Positions 1-5,505 of a DNA stretch of 11,283 bases are shown here, piece by piece (position 1 is the stretch's first letter; each line of letters begins with the position of its first letter). The stretch covers positions 1 through 11,283 of the forward strand of contig CAZTXD010000120.1 in assembly GCA_964617995.1 (NCBI GenBank). Direction: 5' to 3'. This DNA is from CAZTXD01 sp964617995. Lineage in GTDB: Bacteria; Actinomycetota; Acidimicrobiia; Spongiisociales; ZC4RG35. The notes below the pieces were generated by a model. The model saw only the letters and a list, made by a program, of their open reading frames with translations, had not been told where the DNA came from and did not search any database. The translations under genes were made by a program, and so were the position numbers.

Positions 1-537
1 CCGATGATCCACCCGGGCTTTGACATAGGTGGCGTCGACGAACACATACGGGAAGGAGAGGTGGTCGAGGCGGCGGGTGCCGACCACTCCACGTGCTCAT
101 CGATCTCGGCACAGATCCGGGACACGGGTCGACTTGGACACACCGGTGTCACAGCCCAACGCTCGGACCAGATCATCGACTTTCCTCGTGGAGGTGCCGC
201 CGATATAGGCGGTCATGATCACCGCCCACAACGCCTTATCCACTCGTCGGCGGGGCTCCAGCAGGGCGGGGAAGAACGAACCGACCCTCACCTTGGGGAT
301 TCTCAGCTCGACGTCGCCTGCCGGGGTCGACAGCATCCGGGGACGGCCACCGTTGCGGTAGTTCGACCGGGAATCGGACCGCTGGTGACGGTCAGCACCG
401 ACGTGGGCGGTCAACTCGGCGTCGATCAGCTCCTGGAGGGCCTCCTCCAACAGCCGGCGGAACAGTTCCTTGGTGCCGTCGTCGCCCAGCCGGGCCAGCA
501 GATCGGCATAAGTTGAGGCATCATCTGGGTGGGCCAT
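1..537 (-). pseudogene. IS256-family (Mutator-type) transposase, 5' part, frameshifted twice and cut by the window edge
   Basis: Seen: the frame from ATG 537 encodes about 137 residues typical of the IS256 transposase N-terminal half, including the block STPAGDVELRIPKVRVGSFF, then LLEPRRRVDKALWAV and STRKVDDLVRALG. After DTGVSKST the frame jumps: one extra G in the run at 126-128 gives a false C-terminus ending near 97. Removing it restores SRICAEIDEHVEW. A base missing near 84-85 then requires a second shift, after which TRRLDHLSFPYVFVDATYVK reads on to the window edge. The Asp in VFVDATY (bases 34-36) fits the first residue of the DDE catalytic triad. The start is well supported: GAGGAG lies 8-9 bases upstream of the ATG. 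Family knowledge: these are about 400-residue cut-and-paste enzymes. Inference: as written the gene cannot make active transposase, but two single-base indels of opposite sign could also be assembly errors. Confidence 0.9.
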
Positions 538-916
538 CGTGTGGTCTCCTCTCGAGCTCGTGCATGAACTCGCTGAGAGTCACACGGTGACCCCTCAAAA
601 CGAAGGACCCACCCCCAAATTCCACCACCTCCCGGGACGCCTACTGACAGGAATGCGGACGCAGGCTCGCCGGGACTATGGAGCGCTCAGTTGTGCCGAT
701 AGGCAGCGGTCTCAGATAGGAGCGCAAGCGCTCGGGAGCTGTTGGTATGCGCTAGGCGCCCAGCGGGTGGTCAGTTCCGGCGGAAGGACTCATGCGCCCG
801 TCGCGCTCGGGTTCCCGTCGCATTGTTCGGAGTGAACGCCAACAAGAGCAGCGAGCATTCCAGACCATTGGTCAATGATCGGTACGGCGAGATTATCAAT
901 GGCGGCGGGCCGAGCG
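538..916. other. Gene-free stretch: leader and probable end of the IS256-type element, then unassigned DNA
   Basis: The part nearest the transposase (538 to roughly 640) carries its ribosome binding site, and the G-rich segment on the minus strand at 605-640 has the position expected of the element's terminal inverted repeat. The other end lies outside the window, so neither the repeat nor a target duplication can be confirmed. From about 650 to 916 I see no convincing gene on either strand. It contains GAGCGCTC at 681-688, a 6-base inverted repeat with a 2-base centre at 720-733, and a weak stem CCATTG/CAATGG (865-870 with 897-902) just downstream of the leftward gene ending at 917. None is strong enough to call a terminator. 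Confidence 0.45.
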
Positions 917-1543
917 TCACGTCGTGCCGCTATCTTCAGACTGACTAGGTGGGCCGTGGGGAGGGAAGTACTTCGAGCGCTCGACGGAGACGTTTGATGC
1001 CCGGAACGAGCCCCCCATTGGCACGAGTTCGCCATCCGAGTGCTTGAACATCTTCAGACCCGTTACGGTTCCCCCGCCGCCTGGTTGTTTCGTGATCGTG
1101 GAGTAGGTATTGCCAAAGGCGTCCTGATAAGTCACGGTGGTGGTCAGAACGGGTGTGGCCATGAGGTCGTCGAAGTCACTCTTCTGGTGCAAAGTCAGTG
1201 CCATGCCTTCTGAACTACCAGCCAGGATCGAGTCGATGTCAAACGGAGGTGTGACGACTTCGCCTCCCTGTGTTTGGAACGAGATTTGGAGCGCCACGGC
1301 GGGGCGGGGCGATAGGTTGCGCCACTCCCAGGTGATCGACCACAACCCATCATCGTCTGGCTGTGTGCTCCGGTAGCCAAGAAATGCGTAGACCACTGGC
1401 ATCGAATCAAGCTGAGCTACTACTTCCGCGCTTTCTGCAGATCTAACTGCGGCTTCCGCCGCCGTTGCCGAGTGGCGAGCAAGAACGTGAGTCCTCCACG
1501 TGTAGAAGCCGGTTATCGCTACCAACACCATGGTTGCCCCCAC
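917..1543 (-). CDS. Membrane-anchored protein of unknown function
   Basis: I do not recognise the family. Read from GTG 1543 (208 residues), a hydrophobic segment at about residues 2-15 (ATMVLVAITGFYTW) is followed by basic residues and an Ala-rich helix (about 24-45). A mixed domain with alternating hydrophobic and polar stretches follows (about 48-175), then a polar, probably disordered tail. This fits a single-span protein with its short N-terminus at the membrane. The start is uncertain. The frame stays open back to a TGA at 1613-1615, and the residues before the GTG (TTWIQ) extend the membrane helix. However, the only conventional start there, ATG 1616, lies in another frame that stops at 1581. 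A true start at 1616 with one frameshift near 1581-1592 is therefore possible. The gene is 324 bases downstream of the APH-type kinase, so co-transcription is doubtful. Confidence 0.62.
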   Translation of the reverse strand: MGATMVLVAITGFYTWRTHVLARHSATAAEAAVRSAESAEVVAQLDSMPVVYAFLGYRSTQPDDDGLWSITWEWRNLSPRPAVALQISFQTQGGEVVTPPFDIDSILAGSSEGMALTLHQKSDFDDLMATPVLTTTVTYQDAFGNTYSTITKQPGGGGTVTGLKMFKHSDGELVPMGGSFRASNVSVERSKYFPPHGPPSQSEDSGTT

Positions 1544-1867
1544 CTGTATCCAGGTAGTGAGAGCCCGAGTCGAGATCCCGTCACGAGCCGGATGCAGCCA
1601 ACAGATCGGCGATCATGCCGCTCAAGGTACAGGAACAGAATACCCAAGACCTTCCCGGGGTTTCGGAGCCAACCCTCGTGGCGCGAGCGCGTACGCGGCG
1701 AGTCTCGCTCGACTGAGACGTCGGGTGGCCCGAAGGGGATATCCCCTTCCCCTCAATATGCGCTCTTCCCGGGCGGTCTCCGATATGAGCGATTCGACCG
1801 AGATCTGGTGATACCGGATGTTGAGGAGCTGCCGGTCGGATGCCCGGCACGACTCGGGCCCGAGAAC
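1544..1867. other. Intergenic region between two leftward genes, containing a perfect 18-base palindrome
   Basis: No gene can be supported here beyond a possible N-terminal extension of the 917-1543 gene (up to 1616). The region holds the palindrome described separately and, beside it, a weak stem GTCTC/GAGAC (1712-1716 with 1725-1729, 8-base loop). Overlapping open frames on both strands have arginine-, serine- and proline-rich translations without domain character and look like by-products of high GC. Confidence 0.5.
1732..1749. promoter_or_regulatory. Perfect 18-base palindrome, candidate operator
   Basis: Seen: GAAGGGGATATCCCCTTC equals its own reverse complement, with no mismatch and no spacer; symmetry ends at the flanking C on each side. 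It lies 136 bases downstream of the kinase stop codon and 116-190 bases upstream of the possible starts of the next leftward gene. Inference: twofold symmetry without a loop suits binding of a dimeric regulator better than a terminator hairpin, and there is no T-tract. No regulator is identifiable from the sequence. Confidence 0.35.
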
Positions 1868-2728
1868 TCAGGTCGACAACAACCAGCGGACGGTCTCGAG
1901 ATGGCGGGGAAGCACTTGGGTCCCTTCGAAGGTCCATGCCAGGGTCTGGGCGAAAGACCACAGCCGAGCCCTTTCCCGGTCGAGTCCCAGTTCGCTTGTC
2001 AGCCGGTCGAGCCGCCCGAGGACCATATCCCTGTCGTGGCCCAGCTCATAGGCGCGCACAATTGGAGCGACGCCGAACTCTCGTTCTCCTCTGAGCGGTT
2101 TCGGGTCGATCACAAGCCACGGCTCCCGCTGGGCAGCGAGCACGTTGTCTGCGTGGAGGTCCTGGTGGAGTAGCACCTCTTCGCCCTGTGAGGTGGCCAG
2201 CTGCGCCAACACCTCAACGGCCGCATCGATGAGACGCCGCTCGAAGGGTCGTCCCGCTTGCTCCCAGAGGCCGGGTAGCTCCCCACGCCAGGTGGCCGCT
2301 TCATCGGCCAGGGACCGAAAGGGCTCACGCGCCGGCTTCCACAACCGGGGCAGGAGGCCGACGAGGATCTCGAGTGCCCGCCCCGCCCCGAGTTCGGAGA
2401 GATGGGTGCCGGGCTGACAGCGTTCGATCAGCAGCGCGTTCCGCACCGGGTCGTGATCCAGGAGTCGCACCGCCCCGTCCCCGTTCCAGAGGGCCAAGGC
2501 CCGGGCCTCGTGTTCACTCTCCCGATGCGGGAACTGGATCTTGAGGACCGCCGCCATACCGTCGTGGAGGTCCGCCGGGAGGACGAGGGAAACATAGGAG
2601 TCCGGATAGGGCTCACCGAGGCGAAGCCCCCAGCGCGTGGCGCAGTTCTCAACCAGGGCTGGTAGGGCGGCGAGCCAAGACCGGCCCGACTCCATACGCC
2701 GCACCCATTGGAGGTTTTCGGGAACCAT
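1868..2728 (-). CDS. APH(6)/hydroxyurea-type antibiotic phosphotransferase (streptomycin 6-kinase-like)
   Basis: A 286-residue protein with the fold signature of aminoglycoside/hydroxyurea kinases (APH_6_hur family), cytosolic enzymes that transfer the ATP gamma-phosphate to a hydroxyl of an antibiotic. Seen: a nucleotide-binding region with Lys63 in AAVLKIQFP, acidic helix ESEHEARAL (about 71-79), hinge-like LLIERCQPG (99-107), catalytic loop LLHQDLHADN (186-195; His188, Asp190, Asn195) and metal-binding VIDPKPLRG (206-214; Asp208). HxDxxxxN and IDPK are the family hallmarks and all key residues are intact. Length is close to the family's usual ~270-300. ATG 2728 has no clear Shine-Dalgarno sequence; a second in-frame ATG at residue 12 is possible. 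It lies 130 bases after the broken membrane gene on the same strand. Family knowledge: substrates include streptomycin, but environmental members are diverse, so actual resistance is not established. Confidence 0.87.
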   Translation of the reverse strand: MVPENLQWVRRMESGRSWLAALPALVENCATRWGLRLGEPYPDSYVSLVLPADLHDGMAAVLKIQFPHRESEHEARALALWNGDGAVRLLDHDPVRNALLIERCQPGTHLSELGAGRALEILVGLLPRLWKPAREPFRSLADEAATWRGELPGLWEQAGRPFERRLIDAAVEVLAQLATSQGEEVLLHQDLHADNVLAAQREPWLVIDPKPLRGEREFGVAPIVRAYELGHDRDMVLGRLDRLTSELGLDRERARLWSFAQTLAWTFEGTQVLPRHLETVRWLLST

Positions 2729-2858
2729 CGGCGTGCAGTCCAGCAGACGACCACTGATTCCAAAACCACTGGTACTCGAAGTGCCTCGATCTGGTGCGGG
2801 TCCAGATAGCGGCGCCTTGGCTCTGGACCTGTTGTCCTGGGATTAGTAGCAATGGTGA

Positions 2859-4151
2859 TTACCAGTTCGGGCTTGTCGCATCACCGAATGGTTCGACGCC
2901 CCAAACCGGGTCTTTGCCCGGTGGTCCGGTGGGTGGTTCAGGTCCGTCATACGTCCACTGATTCGGTGGGGGCGCATTAGCTCCAATCGCGAAGACCCAA
3001 CCAGTGACGGTGCGTCGCCAGGCATACCAGGCATTCCCCTCCGGGGAGACCCACTCTTGGTACCCATTCGCGGGGTCGAGACCGTACATTTGATGGGGTG
3101 AGCCGATCAGTTCCAGCAGCCCTTCCTTGTATCGGTCTTCCCTTCGCCACCAACCTTCGTAACAGGTGTGAAGCCAACGCAATGCTGCCTTGGTCTCCAC
3201 GAATTCTCGCTTGTCAAGCCTTCGTCCCTCTGAGTCGACACCGTAGACTCCGGCGTATTCGACCAGCCGATCAGCCTTCCGTTGCTCCTCCAATCTCAGT
3301 TCCTCATCCTTTTGCAGCTGATCCCGTATCGCTTTCTTCGCCTCGCGTTACGACGTCGAGTTACCGAGCCTGAATGACACTGGAGCTCCTAGCTGGCGGA
3401 GGTCATAACCGCGAATCCAGAAAGTGGTGAAGAGAGCAACCCTGACGACAAGGCTCCGCCACCAAGTTTGAGAAGACTGCCAGTCCATTCGCCGAAAGAA
3501 CCTCTGATAGGCCGAGAACACCCCGAGCAAATAGACATAAGGGAGAACGGCCAACGTAAGCCAGACTGGAAGAGCTACTTGTTGACCGAGAGTGGGCCAG
3601 TCCAGGGAATCCTAGCTCGTAATCAGCGTGAAGAGGCCAAATCCAAGGAGGGACAACACAATCAAGGTAAGGCAGCCGTTGACGAGACCGTGCATGGACG
3701 TGTACTTCGCGTCTCTGCCACTAAGGGCCCGCAATCCTCCGATCAGCACGAACAACGGGACAAGACTGAACTCGACAACGAACGGGAGCACCCCTACTTC
3801 GAGCACAAACTCCGCAATGAGGGATAAGCCGATGATTTGACGCACGTGGCTGATGAAGAAGTCCGGCTCCGACTCAACGTCCACAAAGGTCGCGTAAAGC
3901 GCCGCACCAGAAATGAACAGCCAAGTAACCGTGTCGGAGATGAGAGTTGACGACCAGAGTTCGATGAGATCCGCTCCCCAGATAGCGAGAACAGCAACTC
4001 CCAAATATCCAATAATTGTCCAGAGGAGTCTGGGGTGGAGGAGCGAGCGAACGATCGCGCCGAGACTCCGCCTCAGTCCGGGCTGCGTCAGAGCCCCAAT
4101 GAGGCCTATCCCAATCCAGATAAGAAGCGCCCACTGACGATTGTTCGGCAC
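2859..4151 (-). pseudogene. Polytopic membrane protein with soluble C-terminal domain, interrupted by two in-frame stops
   Basis: Seen: one frame of 431 codons from GTG 4151 to TAA 2859 contains TAG at codon 180 (3612-3614) and TAA at codon 268 (3348-3350). Protein character continues through both. Segment 1 (1-179) has about six hydrophobic helices (roughly 7-24, 43-66, 73-90, 105-121, 122-140, 160-178). Segment 2 (181-267) starts directly with DSLDWPTLGQQVALPVWLT and a further helix at 192-214. Segment 3 (269-430) begins with a charged helix (REAKKAIRDQLQKDEELR), then a Trp/Tyr-rich domain with WYAWRRTVTGWVFAIGA and a Pro-rich tail (YDGPEPPTGPPG). Separate genes are unlikely: the only start for segment 2 (TTG 3554) falls inside its membrane helix, and TTG 3293 for segment 3 falls inside the charged helix, although GAGGA stands 7 bases before it. 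I do not know the family's function. Inference: a recently inactivated gene with two nonsense changes; three translationally coupled ORFs are the alternative. Confidence 0.75.
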
Positions 4152-4761
4152 GTCCCACAGTGTCGCTCATCAAGCCTCACGGAAGCATCAAATCCGGACC
4201 TTTCCGAAACAGGCGCGGGTCTTTCCTCCCTTCATGAGCCGGTACGTCTGACAGCACATAACGCGCGCCACCCAGCCGCGAAATCAGCCGAATCACCAGC
4301 GCGCTATCCGGCATTCATTATGCCAGCCCGGATCACCGGCATATCCTGCATTATGCTCTCGCTCGCCCGGAGCGGGTCCTCTAGCCTCGAATTAGCATCG
4401 CTCAGGCCGGTCTCGTTGCGCGACCCGATCTTCTCTCGCCCCCCCCTTTTTTACCCGTGTCCTTTTGTCAATGCCGCATGTGAGCTGTTGAGCGCACAAC
4501 AACGGGTGATTCCGCCATCTGCCGCTCCACTCTTCCTCCCGTAGCAGGTTCCCTCGAGCACGAAGCGTGGCGGCGCTCATCATCGAGCACCTCGCTAGAC
4601 GTGCCGACAGCGTGTGGATCGATGTCGGATCGCTATCGCTCAGATATCAGGCGATCGGTACGGCAGGAAATGAGCCCAGTGGTCGAGAGTTTTCGGGACG
4701 GCGAAGCCACGCGACGCCGAGGACAGAGTCCGCCCCGGTGTCGGTGAAGACTTGCGGATTG
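4152..4761. other. 610-base gene-free stretch upstream of the broken membrane gene
   Basis: No reading frame here has plausible protein character on either strand. It must contain the promoter of the leftward 2859-4151 frame, but I cannot place -35/-10 boxes with confidence. Visible details: CCGGCAT and CATTATGC each occur twice close together (4308-4314 and 4336-4342; 4316-4323 and 4349-4356), a C8T6 homopolymer block at 4439-4452, and a 6-base inverted repeat GATCGC/GCGATC (4628-4633 with 4651-4656). None forms a convincing terminator or RNA gene. Confidence 0.5.
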
Positions 4762-5343
4762 TTAGCCTGTCGGAAGGGCTTCGCCGGGGACGGCCGTCGA
4801 GCCGGAAACGCGGCGCATCGGGATGGCACAAGCCACGGCCAGCCAGATCATCAGGACCGTGAAGAACAACGCGCCGAACGCATCACTCGCTGAGAAAGGT
4901 CCCGCCTCCGCGTAGAACCCGTAGGCCAGTCCAACGACTGCCGCGGCAGCGAGGATCCCAGTGGCGGTCCTCACCCAAGCCCTGCCCCGGCCTGACATCG
5001 AGAACCCGCCGGCCATCCCCAACATCACGACCCCGATCGCCCCACCGCCCTCAGCCGTGTTCATCAAGGTCCCGATGAAGTTGTCCGCCAACACTGCGGG
5101 TCCGACGACGAGGAGGAGTGGAGACCACATCACGAGACGATTCCCATGATGGCCATCCCGGCGCCTCTGCCAATCCCAGCCGATCACGGCACCGATGATG
5201 GTGGCCGGCAAGAGCACGGACAAGAACGTGCCTCTCCATGTGTAGACCGGCGATGACCCGAACTCGAGTGTGAGATGCGTCATCCAGGCCCGAAGGGCAG
5301 AGGCCCAGGTCAGACCGAGAAATGCGCCGATCAGGGAGCCCAC
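4762..5343 (-). CDS. Six-span integral membrane protein of unknown function
   Basis: A 193-residue hydrophobic protein with about six predicted membrane helices: roughly residues 3-20 (SLIGAFLGLTWASALRAW), 39-56 (TFLSVLLPATIIGAVIGW), 70-90, 100-116 (Gly-rich, GGAIGVVMLGMAGGF), 127-144 and 158-176. Basic loops include WQRRRDGHH (58-66) and SGRGRAWVR (117-125). I recognise no catalytic or transport motif. GTG 5343 is supported by GAGGATGAG immediately upstream on the minus strand; the frame stays open to a stop at 5389-5391 but offers no better start. It is transcribed away from the large cyclase/ATPase gene, with 162 bases between the two starts, so both promoters must lie in that gap. Its downstream side is the 610-base non-coding stretch. 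It may be a small membrane sensor or transporter-like protein, but nothing decides this. Confidence 0.72.
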   Translation of the reverse strand: MGSLIGAFLGLTWASALRAWMTHLTLEFGSSPVYTWRGTFLSVLLPATIIGAVIGWDWQRRRDGHHGNRLVMWSPLLLVVGPAVLADNFIGTLMNTAEGGGAIGVVMLGMAGGFSMSGRGRAWVRTATGILAAAAVVGLAYGFYAEAGPFSASDAFGALFFTVLMIWLAVACAIPMRRVSGSTAVPGEALPTG

Positions 5344-5379
5344 CTCATCCTCGTGTATTTCGGCCGCAGCATGAGACCC

Positions 5380-5439
5380 CTCAACATATCACCCGCCGCA
5401 GCCGCCACCGGTGCGGCGTCGTCACCCACCAATGTTGAG
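5380..5439. promoter_or_regulatory. Nested inverted repeats in the divergent intergenic region
   Basis: Seen: the outer arms CTCAACAT (5380-5387) and ATGTTGAG (5432-5439) are exact reverse complements. Between them a second exact inverted repeat, CGCCGCA (5394-5400) with TGCGGCG (5412-5418), encloses 11 bases. The structure lies between the divergent GTG starts at 5343 and 5506. Inference: an operator pair, a looping site, or an mRNA leader hairpin for either gene. Short GC-rich arms like the inner pair arise readily by chance; the AT-containing 8-base outer pair is less expected. No promoter boxes are clear. Confidence 0.35.
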
Positions 5440-5505
5440 TCCAGCACAGTGATCGGAGAGCCATAGTCGGATCGGGTCGGCCCTGAGGCCGAAGCTCTAG
5501 GCTCG

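Noticed and set aside
1472..2173. A 233-codon plus-strand open frame
   Set aside because: It overlaps the well-supported minus-strand kinase and the start of the 917-1543 gene, and has no domain character.
2859..4151. Stop-codon reassignment or programmed readthrough as the reason for in-frame stops
   Set aside because: TAG, TAA and (at 10853) TGA are all affected, while other genes in the window terminate at TGA, and the broken frame itself ends in TAA. No single reassigned codon explains this, and no selenocysteine-type element is visible near the TGA.
4035..4544. A 169-codon plus-strand open frame
   Set aside because: It is partly antisense to the membrane frame and the remainder is Pro/Ser/Arg-rich with no start signal.
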